Positions 8,335-17,800 of a stretch of 64,000 bases of DNA are shown here, piece after piece. Both the position numbers and the translations under genes were made by a program. The stretch's first letter is position 1. Each line of letters opens with the position of its first letter. The notes beneath the pieces were generated by a model, which was not told the DNA's origin, ran no database searches, and saw only the letters and a list, made by a program, of their open reading frames with translations. Source of the DNA: Blattamonas nauphoetae. Lineage: Eukaryota; Preaxostyla; Oxymonadida. The DNA is taken from positions 248,001 to 312,000 of the forward strand of contig JARBJD010000040.1 of the NCBI GenBank assembly GCA_033064195.1. Reading direction: 5' to 3'.

Positions 8335-10264
8335 CAATGAACTCTTGTGATAAATCATCAATGGATTCAGCATGGAACTTGGTGTGCTGAATTGGAACGT
8401 ACACAACTTTCGGTAGACTCGTGAGTCCATTCAGAAGTGTAGCTACAACATTTCCGTGTTTGTTGTCGATGAATTGTCCAACAAATTGAAACTGTCTTCG
8501 CTTATTCTGAAATTTGGCAACAGTCTTGTTCAAGTCAAGGTGAATCAACAGAATGTTTCCTGGTTTGTATCGCCAAAGTAGCTGTGTTGTCTGCTGTCGT
8601 TGGATGTTCTTTAATTGTTCTTCACAACTGGAGATATACAAAGCTTCGATTTCACGATTGTTCTGTGCCTGCTGTGGAGTGAACTTGTTCCAGTACGCTC
8701 GATGTGGAGTCATGTTGTAGTATTCCACCATCTGATTCATCAGCGAATGATTTGCCATTTGTGTTGCATTGTCCTGGAATCCATCTCTGATTGTTCTGAT
8801 CACTCGATCGACAATTCTGTTGTGATTTGTGAATGGTGAGCTTGTGAAATAAGTGCTGACGTTCTGCTTCTTAAAGAACTCTGATGCTTCACCACTTGTC
8901 CATGCTGCTTCTCCATCACCTCGAATGTTGTTGACATATACTCCACGGAATTTTATCAAATCGTTTATTGCGGTTTTGATGCTTTTCCATGATTTATCCA
9001 GGACTGGAATGACAACAAGGAACTTGGTATTGATGTTGATTGCGAAGAGGTAAATCTGCAGGACTGTTTTCGACGTTGGTGATTGGATGAATACAAGATC
9101 AATTTCCCATGATCCAAACTTGGGAGAGAAATAAGGTCGATCACATTTCTGAGGAACTTTTCTGTCTGAAGTTTGATGTGGATCTCCAGTGATGTCTTTT
9201 GACATAAATTGCATCTTTGATCGAAAAGGATAGCTTATTTTCTCTGATGGTTTAACAATGTTACTTTGACCATTTGCAATTGCATCACGTCTTTTTCCTC
9301 TCAATGTTGTTTGTTTTGAATTGGCAAGACTCCATCGGTGAACATATTCATCGTACCAATCCTGAAATGATCTTCCACCAAATGGGATTTGCTTTGGATG
9401 AGCCAGAATGAAATCAGTTTCGTCACTTCCAACAGATCTGCTGACGTGAGATAGAATGAACATGTCTCGATTCAGTTTCTTTGTCTCCACAATCTTTGTG
9501 GTGATGAATTGTTCCATTCGCTGTTGATTGTCCATCAATGAATTCTCTGCTTTGATTTGTTCATCTTCTGAATTGTCTTGTTGTTGGTAATCAAATAATC
9601 CTTTCACTTGCTCCAACATGTCCAGTACTTGCCTTGTTGTTGGTTCCGTCCGTACGACCTCCGATGGATTTCTGGAAATAATGTCTGGAACTTGTGACAT
9701 AGTCAGAAATAGATCTTCTTCATATCGTCTCTCCCTTGCTGGAAAATCATGATGTGAATGTGATGGTTTTAAACGTCTTTTCTTTCCAATTCTGATTGAT
9801 GAAGACATGGTTGAATCTACAACAATTGGCTCATTCACTGATGGTTCCTTTGGCAAAATTGTCTGTTGTCCAAAGTGAATTTGATTAACTTCATTGTGAT
9901 ATTTTTGATAAGCTCTATAGGCTTGATCTGCTGTTTCAGCACTGATTCGTTTTCCAATGTATTCATTCATAAATCGTTGAACCACTTTTCTCCCATCAAG
10001 AATTAACAAATTAGGAGATAATTCTCCACCCAACCAATCCTCGAAATACGTTTCGTCTGTAGCGTCGAATCCTCCCCCCAATGGAAGAGAGCCATGATAA
10101 ACTGGTAAAATCTGAGTAGAATCTTTTCTGACATTTTCTATTGTATGTTTGGAAATCCGTACAGAAAAAAGCAGATTTCTTACTATTGCATCCACTTGTT
10201 TTGGACTTAAAAACTCTTTATCCATAATTGAAGAAATATATGAATTTAAAAACTGATCATCCAT
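8315..10264 (-). CDS. rve-family integrase of the Polinton, with long N-terminal extension
   Basis: A 649-residue protein. The C-terminal half is a retroviral-type integrase core (RNase H fold): WEIDLVF near residue 388, GDGEAAW near 448, and the F-T-N-H-N....RVIRTIRD helix near 485, followed by an SH3-like C-terminal domain (YKPGNILLIHL, FVGQFID). This enzyme inserts Polinton DNA. About 350 N-terminal residues precede the core, more than the usual zinc-binding domain, and carry two related blocks with [LI]P[LF]GG followed by a D-W pair (near residues 57 and 293). Its start at ATG 10262-10264 follows an A/T box. Confidence 0.9.
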   Translation of the reverse strand: MDDQFLNSYISSIMDKEFLSPKQVDAIVRNLLFSVRISKHTIENVRKDSTQILPVYHGSLPLGGGFDATDETYFEDWLGGELSPNLLILDGRKVVQRFMNEYIGKRISAETADQAYRAYQKYHNEVNQIHFGQQTILPKEPSVNEPIVVDSTMSSSIRIGKKRRLKPSHSHHDFPARERRYEEDLFLTMSQVPDIISRNPSEVVRTEPTTRQVLDMLEQVKGLFDYQQQDNSEDEQIKAENSLMDNQQRMEQFITTKIVETKKLNRDMFILSHVSRSVGSDETDFILAHPKQIPFGGRSFQDWYDEYVHRWSLANSKQTTLRGKRRDAIANGQSNIVKPSEKISYPFRSKMQFMSKDITGDPHQTSDRKVPQKCDRPYFSPKFGSWEIDLVFIQSPTSKTVLQIYLFAININTKFLVVIPVLDKSWKSIKTAINDLIKFRGVYVNNIRGDGEAAWTSGEASEFFKKQNVSTYFTSSPFTNHNRIVDRVIRTIRDGFQDNATQMANHSLMNQMVEYYNMTPHRAYWNKFTPQQAQNNREIEALYISSCEEQLKNIQRQQTTQLLWRYKPGNILLIHLDLNKTVAKFQNKRRQFQFVGQFIDNKHGNVVATLLNGLTSLPKVVYVPIQHTKFHAESIDDLSQEFIDEFNIV

Positions 10265-10269
10265 TTTAA

Positions 10270-10279
10270 CAAAAATAAA
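10270..10279 (-). promoter_or_regulatory. A/T box upstream of the integrase
   Basis: CTTTATTTTTG on the coding strand, about 7 bases before the ATG. A shorter version of the shared box. Confidence 0.45.
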
Positions 10280-10287
10280 GTTTGGAA

Positions 10288-13200
10288 TTATTGAATAATA
10301 TAATCAGTTGCTTTCAGTCCATGAATGAATGGAGGACATGATTCATTTTCAAGTACGATTGCCTTCAGATGAATTCCACTGAGACTGAGTTTCTGCTGTT
10401 GTATTTTTGCTATCTCAAATCCATTGCAGTCCTCTTCGCTCACAACTCTTCTCGTTTGAAACGCATCATTCTGATGCTTGAACCGTTTTACGGTGAAGTT
10501 CAGTGTTGTTGTCATTGTTTTTTCTCCACTAAGACACTTCACATAGTCGTCACTCGTGATATTTGTTTTCTTCAGAGAAACTCCTTTGATCTTACATTTC
10601 TCATCGAGAGAATAACACTTTGGTGCGAGACAGATCATCTGTTCACCTTCCTTCTCAATTGCTAATCCCAACAGTTTCTTCTCATCATCTACTCCTTTTT
10701 CAGGATTGGGAAACCATTCAAACTTGTGTGCATCATAGAATTCTTTGTCAGCAATCACATGTTCAAATTGTTGATGAATACCAGCACTTGGATCTCCACT
10801 AATTGCCCAATATGCAGAATCAGTATCTCCCTCACAGAAGTGAATCTTGTTCATGTCTAGACATTTGTATATGAAGATGTAAATGAAATTTAGATACCAG
10901 AACTTGGCATTGTCGAGTGTGAATACTGCTTCTTGCAGACATGTCTTGCATGATGCTTTCTCTCTGTCTTCAATCACGATGTAGTTGTCCTCATTGATCT
11001 CTCTTGTTGCTACAAATCCTTTCATCATTTGCTTCAAGTATGTTCTCTTCTCATTGCAGATTGTAATCGAGTTGTATTTCTCAGTGTTCATTCCATCGTA
11101 TCCAAAACTGCCATTGAGGTTGGTCTTACAGAACTGTTCTTTTCCTTTGTTTCCAACCTTCATTGCTTCTATTCTGTCATTCATAAATGAGGTCACAAAT
11201 GGTTCAAATCCAGCATGTCTCGAGAATACCATCACACTCTTGATGTCATCGATGATGAAGTGGCAATAGTCGATGAGGAACCACAGATAGTATGTCGAAA
11301 AGAACATATACTGATCGTGTGTGCTCAAGAGTTGAGTGAGTTTTCTTTGTTTGTCGTCAGTCTTCAATCCATGTTTCTTCATCAACGAATAAGTCTTCTC
11401 TCCAATGTTTTCTTCTGTCGTATTGACCACTATGTTTCTGAAGATTGGTGGGAAGTTAATGAAATCATTGACGTGCTTCTCATCAATGTGTCCTTTCAGT
11501 TCTGCAACAAACAGTGTCTTCTGATTCTTGTTCTCGATGATCTCCCGACATTCTTTGTCTCCTGTTGCAGTATACAAACATCTTCCTGGCATGTACATTC
11601 TGTGTTTAGTGTATGGATTGTTCTTGTTCTTGATTGATGAGAAAGCACTTGGATACAGGGAATTGAAATCAACACCACAGACATGAGTCATTTTGTGTTC
11701 TGTATCTTTGGAAACAACTTTGTTGTCTTCGTATTTGAAGTGATTGATTGGTGTCACGTCTTTGATGTTCTGTCGATGTTGAACATTCGATAATCCACCA
11801 GTTACTGCTGCTCTCAACTTGTGATATGTTTGCTCATGTGTCAGAGTCATAGGGAGAGATTTCCAGATACAGAATTTCTTCAATTGAATTCTCAATCTTG
11901 TGAGATGTTCATCATGGTCTGACTTATAAGTGTTGCAATAATCGCAGCATATCTTCACGTTCTCTTTTGAATGCCCTTTCGAATTGTCGATTCTATCCAA
12001 CGTTGGTCTTACTGCTAGTGTGAAATGGCACTTGCAGATATAACACACTCTTTTGCACTGTTGAACAAACCATTCATAGTCTGCTTCATTGACGTTTTTG
12101 TTCGTATTGCGATGAGCTTTCTGATCCTGATAGTTGTATCCTTCCACTTTGTTTTTCCAGTATTGTTTGGTGATTTTGATTGGTCCAGATTCGTCACATT
12201 CATTGTAGTCTGCATCTATATCAAAGTCCTTGTAGGCACAAGCATATTTGATGGCAGAAGCATTCGCTGACAGTGAGAGATTGTGCAACATGTCCACTTT
12301 GTATTGGAAGTTCAGAGCAATGAGATTGTCCAGTGGTGCAATCATGCATTCGACGTCTCTGATGTTGTAGAATTTCAGATATTCCCACCTGTTTTTGAAT
12401 CCTTGTTTGTTCCAATCGTCGAGATATAATTGGTAATCGGTGTCGGACATTTCACTGTTGTTCAGACTGGAATAGAATTCATATTTGGAGAATGGTTCTT
12501 GTTTGCTCAACACTGTGTCGTAGTCTGATGAATCAAAAGATTCGTAAGCAAAGAATGATTTCTGAAGAGTGGTATTTCCACCAAAAGCTTTGACTGCATT
12601 ATCCAAAGTCATTGGTCCTGTGTATGACATCATGTCAATGAACCGAAGTACCTGTTGTGTTTTCTCATGTCTGATCAATACTTGTTTGTACTTCGTTGTT
12701 GATCCAAGGAAGCTCACCACTTTCCAATCCTTATCAACCAGATCACGGAATATGAGATTGATGTCGAATCTGGAACTGTTGAATCCAATCACACTGACTT
12801 CATTCTGCGACGGAATCACTGGATCTTCATATTGATTGTTCTCTCGTACTGTTTCTGCAAACTTGAAGAGTTCTCTGATCCACTGCTTCACAAAATCCTT
12901 TCCATCTCGAAGATCAAAGTAGATTGATTGAACACCTGATTTTGTTTTGATTGCTGATGCAACAGAGAGAGGTTTCAAGTGTGATATCAATTGTGTATTG
13001 TCATCAGAGAATAGATTGTCAAGAATGAGATCTTCCATTGTTTCGAAATCGTAAGTGATGTAGTATTGTGTTGGTTTGAATTCATCTTGTCTCTTGTGTG
13101 CCATCAGAAATTCATTGGTTCGATTGTTGAGAATGTGTGGAACATATGGTCTTGGTGTTCTGTCCAGTGCAATCTTCTTCACATGTTTTCCATCAAGTTC

Positions 13201-14706
13201 CTTACAATCAGCAAGATGCTTTTCATAATCTCTCGAGAAGTGTGAATCCTTCACTTGGAATCCTCTTGATTGACAGTACGGACAGAGTTTGTATCCAGTG
13301 AGTTTTTCAGGATCAGAAATGAACAGTACGTGAACAAGAGTTGCAGTGAGAGGAACCATGAGTATGGGAACAACTAGTGCATCATCGTTTTCGTTGACAT
13401 ACGACTGACTGAGGAAGTATCGTTTCTTGTCCTCATCATATTCATAAATGTGAACTGTAATGTTTAGTATTTTCATTGTTTCTTCCATGTCAGATGCAAT
13501 ATCAAATCCTGGATATTGTTGAAAATAAGGTGTCAATTGATGCGATGTAAGATGGGTTAGATTCTTGCATTTGGCAAATAGTCTATGAGCTTCAGCATTT
13601 CTAGTACACAGTGGTATTTTCCTCTCTGGAGTATCTGGAAGTGTTTTGTGCGAAACTGCCTGAAAGAAACATATATTGTATGATGAATCAACGTATTTAA
13701 TATTGAATGTCTTCATGTGGATGGTGAGCAATGCATTTGCCTTTCCTGCAACTGGAAACCTGTATACAGCAACAAGAATGGAGTGGAATGCAATGAACAT
13801 TGTCTTTGTATCCATCAGTGTTCTATCCTGTGATTCTTTGATCAGATTGATTGCATATTTTGAATATTCATTGATGTCTGTGTCATTTCTAATCACTGTC
13901 GGAAAACTCTTTGATGTGTTCTCCAATTCTGGTCTGAAATCCTTGTACGTCGTCTCATCTTTATCTTTTCTTTCTACGATCTTACCGAAGTCGATGCTGA
14001 TCTTGAACGGATGATCCTTCTCTTTTTCATACACTGACTTAATGAAAGTAGTGATTTCTTCAACATTCTTCAGATGATTGTGGAAGTACAACTGATAAGG
14101 TTTTCCATTGTCTTCAACCTTCTCGACATCATTTTTCTTGAACTTCTTTCGTGCATTTGTCAGACACTCATTGAATCCAATTTTGTCTCTTGGTTCAGCA
14201 AGTAAGATGCATTGATCAAAACCATCAAATTCCTTCACTTTTCTTGATTCCATTTGTTCATTCTTCTTCTGAATGATCAACAGATTCTTCATCCAATGAT
14301 CCAGCAACTTCTCTTCTATTGATTTTAGTTTCCTTGTGATCTTGAACACTTGCTTTTTCAAATCATCTTTGTTAACTCTTGGATTTGCTTTTATATTTTG
14401 GATTTCTGCTTTCATTTCATCATGAATTCTCTTATGTTCGTGCTGATCTTCAGATGCCATCAGTTGTTGGTTTTCAATTTTGTTAAGAAATGTTGCAATA
14501 TTATCGTCAGGAGATGACTCTAGATATCCGACTTCTGGATTCCGAAGCATAGACGCGAGATATGAGTTCTGATGTGCGTAGTTTCTGCTGTTTGGATCAT
14601 ACTGTCGATCTTGGCCAGATTTGTCCTTGAATTCAAAGGTGGTGTTGGGAAACAATTGTTGGATTTTTCTAATGCTTTTTGTGACAAATTGAAGCGGGGT
14701 CTCCAT
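10288..14706 (-). CDS. Protein-primed family B DNA polymerase of the Polinton
   Basis: A 1472-residue polymerase replicating the element from its ends by protein priming. Visible motifs in order: Exo I YITYDFETME near residue 547; Exo II GFNSSRFDIN near 644; an HNH-like zinc segment near 885-925 (CYICKCHF, TLDRIDNSKGH, CCDYCN); Pol A GVDFNSLYPSAF near 1009; Pol B NLNGSFGYDGMN near 1192; Pol C EGDTDSAYWA near 1292. The N-terminal 540 residues include an OTU-like block (DSSYNICFFQAV near 339, HVLFISD near 457) and a zinc-finger-like CPYC...H....C near 472. The architecture is that of Polinton polymerases. The terminal protein may be part of the N-terminal region. Confidence 0.95.
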   Translation of the reverse strand: METPLQFVTKSIRKIQQLFPNTTFEFKDKSGQDRQYDPNSRNYAHQNSYLASMLRNPEVGYLESSPDDNIATFLNKIENQQLMASEDQHEHKRIHDEMKAEIQNIKANPRVNKDDLKKQVFKITRKLKSIEEKLLDHWMKNLLIIQKKNEQMESRKVKEFDGFDQCILLAEPRDKIGFNECLTNARKKFKKNDVEKVEDNGKPYQLYFHNHLKNVEEITTFIKSVYEKEKDHPFKISIDFGKIVERKDKDETTYKDFRPELENTSKSFPTVIRNDTDINEYSKYAINLIKESQDRTLMDTKTMFIAFHSILVAVYRFPVAGKANALLTIHMKTFNIKYVDSSYNICFFQAVSHKTLPDTPERKIPLCTRNAEAHRLFAKCKNLTHLTSHQLTPYFQQYPGFDIASDMEETMKILNITVHIYEYDEDKKRYFLSQSYVNENDDALVVPILMVPLTATLVHVLFISDPEKLTGYKLCPYCQSRGFQVKDSHFSRDYEKHLADCKELDGKHVKKIALDRTPRPYVPHILNNRTNEFLMAHKRQDEFKPTQYYITYDFETMEDLILDNLFSDDNTQLISHLKPLSVASAIKTKSGVQSIYFDLRDGKDFVKQWIRELFKFAETVRENNQYEDPVIPSQNEVSVIGFNSSRFDINLIFRDLVDKDWKVVSFLGSTTKYKQVLIRHEKTQQVLRFIDMMSYTGPMTLDNAVKAFGGNTTLQKSFFAYESFDSSDYDTVLSKQEPFSKYEFYSSLNNSEMSDTDYQLYLDDWNKQGFKNRWEYLKFYNIRDVECMIAPLDNLIALNFQYKVDMLHNLSLSANASAIKYACAYKDFDIDADYNECDESGPIKITKQYWKNKVEGYNYQDQKAHRNTNKNVNEADYEWFVQQCKRVCYICKCHFTLAVRPTLDRIDNSKGHSKENVKICCDYCNTYKSDHDEHLTRLRIQLKKFCIWKSLPMTLTHEQTYHKLRAAVTGGLSNVQHRQNIKDVTPINHFKYEDNKVVSKDTEHKMTHVCGVDFNSLYPSAFSSIKNKNNPYTKHRMYMPGRCLYTATGDKECREIIENKNQKTLFVAELKGHIDEKHVNDFINFPPIFRNIVVNTTEENIGEKTYSLMKKHGLKTDDKQRKLTQLLSTHDQYMFFSTYYLWFLIDYCHFIIDDIKSVMVFSRHAGFEPFVTSFMNDRIEAMKVGNKGKEQFCKTNLNGSFGYDGMNTEKYNSITICNEKRTYLKQMMKGFVATREINEDNYIVIEDREKASCKTCLQEAVFTLDNAKFWYLNFIYIFIYKCLDMNKIHFCEGDTDSAYWAISGDPSAGIHQQFEHVIADKEFYDAHKFEWFPNPEKGVDDEKKLLGLAIEKEGEQMICLAPKCYSLDEKCKIKGVSLKKTNITSDDYVKCLSGEKTMTTTLNFTVKRFKHQNDAFQTRRVVSEEDCNGFEIAKIQQQKLSLSGIHLKAIVLENESCPPFIHGLKATDYIIQ

Positions 14707-14713
14707 TTTTATT

Positions 14714-14741
14714 CAAATTAAAAAGTTGAAAAATAAAAAAA
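14714..14741 (-). promoter_or_regulatory. Dual A/T boxes upstream of the polymerase
   Basis: On the coding strand TTTTTTTATTTTT (14729-14741) is followed by TTTTTAATTTG (14714-14724), then the ATG. The second box is the one also found before 14751-15335 and in the terminal repeats, so polymerase and right-end genes may form a separate expression class. Confidence 0.5.
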
Positions 14742-14750
14742 GATCTGTGT

Positions 14751-15335
14751 TTATTTTTGTTTTCTCAAATGTGGCTTTGTTTTTGCTCTAAACCATTCAT
14801 CAAGTCCTATTTTGTATATTTTTTCATCTCCAATCACTCGATATTGGAAAGGAACAAGAACTCTTTTATACTCACCAACGAGCTCACAATTGTGCTTTCT
14901 CAACTCGTTTTCAACAAATGATTGAGTGTAATGCTTCCGACTCTTCTCGTGCGTTCGTATACCTTTCATCCAGTGTGCTGGTTTTATTTTCCATTCAACC
15001 CCTTCATGGAGATATCTTACCACCGATTCTGAAGTTTTGTATTCATCAACAAGTTCACAATTCTCACTGTGAAGGGATTCAATGAATTTTTCTTTCGTGC
15101 AATAGTCATCAAATCGATGATACCGGCTTGGATCCAGATGTGGTCTTGTCCCTCTGATGAATGATGAAACATAGACTCGAAACACCTCCTCTGGTTTATC
15201 TTCTGTTGCATATTCAAAAGTTCCATGAGACAGATATGATGTTCCACGACGAGTCAGAACTGGTTCGGTAACAAGAATTAATTGTTCATTCCTTAACATG
15301 CTGTTCAGTTTGCTGGGTGTGAGTTGGTTTGTCAT
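14751..15335 (-). CDS. Polinton protein with tandem ~60-aa modules (194 aa)
   Basis: The protein contains at least two related modules: NCELVDEYKTSE...V.WKIKPAHWMKG and NCELVGEYKRVL...KIYKIGLDEWFRAK, each preceded by a helix (KFIESLHSE, FVENELRKH). The pattern of a C-E-L-V-x-E-Y start and a W-rich end resembles small repeated nucleic-acid-binding modules of phage and homing-endonuclease proteins, but zinc-binding cysteines are few. It lies beside the right terminal repeat, as the first gene read inward. A role in end recognition, regulation or replication would fit; no family is recognised. Confidence 0.65.
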   Translation of the reverse strand: MTNQLTPSKLNSMLRNEQLILVTEPVLTRRGTSYLSHGTFEYATEDKPEEVFRVYVSSFIRGTRPHLDPSRYHRFDDYCTKEKFIESLHSENCELVDEYKTSESVVRYLHEGVEWKIKPAHWMKGIRTHEKSRKHYTQSFVENELRKHNCELVGEYKRVLVPFQYRVIGDEKIYKIGLDEWFRAKTKPHLRKQK

Positions 15336-15340
15336 TTATT

Positions 15341-15370
15341 ACAAATTAAAAAATGGAAAAATAAAAAAAA
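15341..15370 (-). promoter_or_regulatory. Dual A/T boxes upstream of the 194-aa gene
   Basis: ATTTTTTAATTTGT (15341-15354, coding strand) and TTTTTTTTATTTTT (15357-15370). The first is identical over 14 bases to the copy inside the right terminal repeat at 15751-15764. Confidence 0.5.
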
Positions 15371-15411
15371 GTTTAAGGATTATTATTGACGTCTGCAAAA
15401 CAAACAGGACA

Positions 15412-16133
15412 AAAATAACCGAAGAGAAGTTCCTTCCCACGTTCGTACAAGCTTCCTATAGACACCCCGATACTCCTTTGGGGATCGTTCTATCGCGATC
15501 CTTCTAAATGACTGCTGCTGGCGAAGTCCTTGAAGGGTTAAGTCTTGGGTGGGCATGATTTACGGACAAATTCTTTCAAAGAATCTGTAGCCAACATGAA
15601 CCCCGGGGACAATCTTTCGATCATCCGTCTCCAATCCAACCTCCAAATCGTTCTGCGCATCAGTCACCAGGGCACCATTTTGCCTGAGTATCTTGGAACT
15701 TTACGTCGAGGGCTCAATACTTGAACTTGGCCAACAACTCCTCTTCATATACAAATTAAAAAATCAGAAAGTTAAAAAAGTTTAACGTTTGTTTTTGGAT
15801 CGTCAATATCTCAGGAACTACTGCTCAGATCACTCTGAAAACATCAGAAATGAACTCAGCAGATCGGGATTGACCTTGGAAGAGGTTTGTGTGGTCAAAG
15901 CTCAAATTTGTATTTTTCGAACTTTGTCTGGATCTCCTCTTCATATATAAATTAAAAAATCAGAAAAGTAAAAAAGTTTAACGTTTATTTTTGGACTACC
16001 CATAACTCCGGAAATACTTCTCAGATCACACGAAACACGTCGTATTTAAACTCTTTAGACTGATATTAGCCTTGTCAGAACAATTTTGGATGATCGCAAA
16101 AATAAAGGTTAATTTTGAACAATTCATTTTTTT
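15412..16133 (-). repeat. Right terminal inverted repeat of the Polinton
   Basis: This is the inverted partner of 1-528. It carries an extra segment at about 15765-15960. The extra segment is a diverged copy of the outermost module: both contain an ACTCCGGAAATACTTCTC-like or CTCAGGAACTACTGCTC-like core followed by AGATCAC, and each is preceded by an AAATTAAAAAATCAG box (at 15753 and 15949). The outer edge is set by the end of similarity to base 1; unique repeat-rich DNA follows. Confidence 0.93.
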
Positions 16134-16228
16134 AATGTTCATTAATAAGAGTGAAAAAAAGTGAAAAAATCATTTTTGACCAAAACAATCCACGGATGGT
16201 CTGGATGCATGGGGAGGTTGTGCACGTC

Positions 16229-16430
16229 ATTCTGGTGTATTCTGAGTGTGCCCCTGCACCGTGGACCGGTGGACCAGTCGATCCATTGACATTTCCATTG
16301 GCATAAGGAAACAATAGGTCTTCACCATTGCTATTGCTGTCAATGTGTCAATGGGTAATTCCCGGATTTTATTTTGTTTATAAATCCACGGGTCCACGGG
16401 TCCACAGGTCCACATGTCCACGGAGCGTAC
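16229..16430 (-). repeat. Inverted copy of the GTGGACCT repeat unit
   Basis: Segments such as GGTCCACAGGTCCACATGTCC near 16390-16424 and TGTCAATGTGTCAATGGGTAA near 16338 are the reverse complement of the units at 16620-16930 (GTGGACCTGTGGAC, TTACCCATTGACACATTGACA). This shows one unit of the repeat family in the opposite orientation, next to the Polinton edge. Confidence 0.7.
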
Positions 16431-16613
16431 TGCACATGGAATATCTATCAATATCCTTTATTCTACTGTATGTCAACTGTCAATGGAAAATATGAAGAAA
16501 ATTGTGGCATCAAAAGTAAAAAGTCCACATGAACAATCATGATAAATGTAAGATACCAGCTGTTAGCATGAAGAATAGTTCTTTTACAAATCTCCGCATT
16601 ACTTCCTAAGTAG

Positions 16614-17800
16614 TCGGTGGACTTGTGGACCTGTGGACCTGTGGATTTGTAAATAAAATAAAAATGCCGATTTACCCATTGACACATTGACAGCAATAGT
16701 CATTGGAAACAACCACCAAATGATCATGCCAATTGATTTGTCAATGGATCCTTTTCCAACAATTGATGTGCTTTTGAGTATACCTCTGCTCCGTGGACTT
16801 TGTGGACTTGTGGACCTGTGGACCTGTGGATTTGTAAATAAAATAAAAATGCCGATTTACCCATTGACACATTGACAGCAATAGTCATTGGAAACAACCA
16901 CCAAATGATTGTGCCAATTGATCTGTCAATGCATAGACTTCAATCCATTTTTGGAGTATATTTTATCGAAAAATGTAAGAATTAGGTCCAAATTTCATCA
17001 AAACCGAAGAAGAAGGAAATGTGTGTTTTTGAGGTCAAAAGTGATTTATTCCGTACTCATTGGGAAGTAGGTAGATATAGAGATTCGCCAACTATACTAC
17101 TGTGGACCTGTGGACCTGCCAAAATAAAAACCAATTTAAAAAGCCGATCCACCTGGGGCACCTGGGGCAGTCAATAGGATTAACGAACGACTACCAAATG
17201 ATCGTACCGATTGATCTGGCCCTGGATCCATTGAAAATTCTGTCCTTGTCATTTGTAGGCGTTCTTGTGGTTCCGTGGACCTGTGGACTTGTGGACCTGT
17301 GGACCTCCAAAAATAAAAACCAATTTAAAAAGCCGATCCACCTGGGGCACCTGGGGCAGTCAATAGGATTAACGAACGACTACCAAATGATCGTACCGAT
17401 TGATCTGGTCCTGGATCGACTGAAATCAATTTTTGGAGCTCATTTTATCAAAATAAAGTGAGAATCAGGTCCAAATTCATCAAAATCGAAGAAGAAGGAA
17501 ATATGTGTTTTTGAGGTTGAAATTCATTTATTCCGTGTTAACTGTGATCCTCGGAGGTATCGATTTTCGCCAACTATACTACTATCAGATTACTGGAAAA
17601 TCTCAATTTATCGCGGTTGAATGAATGTCTGCGCTTGAGTGACGGCACTATCGTTCATTGAGAACGAACTTGTATGTGGTATTGAATCCATTTATTTTTG
17701 GAGTATATTCAATCGAACAATGGTAGAATGAGGTAAATCTTATATCAAAATGGAAGAATCAAGAAAATTGTGGTTTTGATGTCAAAATTGCTACAGTCGC
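16614..17800. repeat. Nested tandem repeats with GTGGACCT minisatellite cores
   Basis: Two near-identical 185-bp units start at 16621 and 16806, each a GTGGACCTGTGGAC run followed by AAATAAAATAAAAATG and a CATTGACACATTGACAGC block. Two related 189-bp units start at about 17102 and 17291, with a CACCTGGGGCACCTGGGGCA block. A larger repeat is superimposed: the TTTTTGGAG...ATTTTATC to GCCAACTATACTAC segment occurs at about 16944-17101 and 17426-17583, and its first part again at 17691-17800. Short frames within these repeats are not credible genes. Confidence 0.85.

Larger units (their letters stand above)
1..16133. mobile_element. Polinton/Maverick virus-like element, appears whole
   Basis: The element is bounded by long terminal inverted repeats and carries the hallmark set of the Polinton/Maverick family: protein-primed family B DNA polymerase, rve integrase, FtsK/HerA-type ATPase and large capsid-like proteins. 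Length (about 16 kb) is usual for the family. Ten of eleven likely genes lie on the minus strand; only the ATPase is on plus. The genes read as long uninterrupted frames and the two repeats are still very similar, so the copy looks whole and young. The left terminus coincides with the first base of the window, so the outermost bases and a target-site duplication cannot be checked. I did not recognise an adenain-like maturation protease. Family assignment is firm; age is inference. Confidence 0.93.

Noticed and set aside
1-16133. Ordinary DNA transposon or integrated adenovirus-like virus
   Set aside because: The set of protein-primed polymerase, rve integrase, packaging ATPase and capsid-like genes within terminal inverted repeats defines a Polinton.
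16132-17461. Short frames in the GTGGACCT arrays
   Set aside because: They translate the tandem repeat and carry no independent signal.
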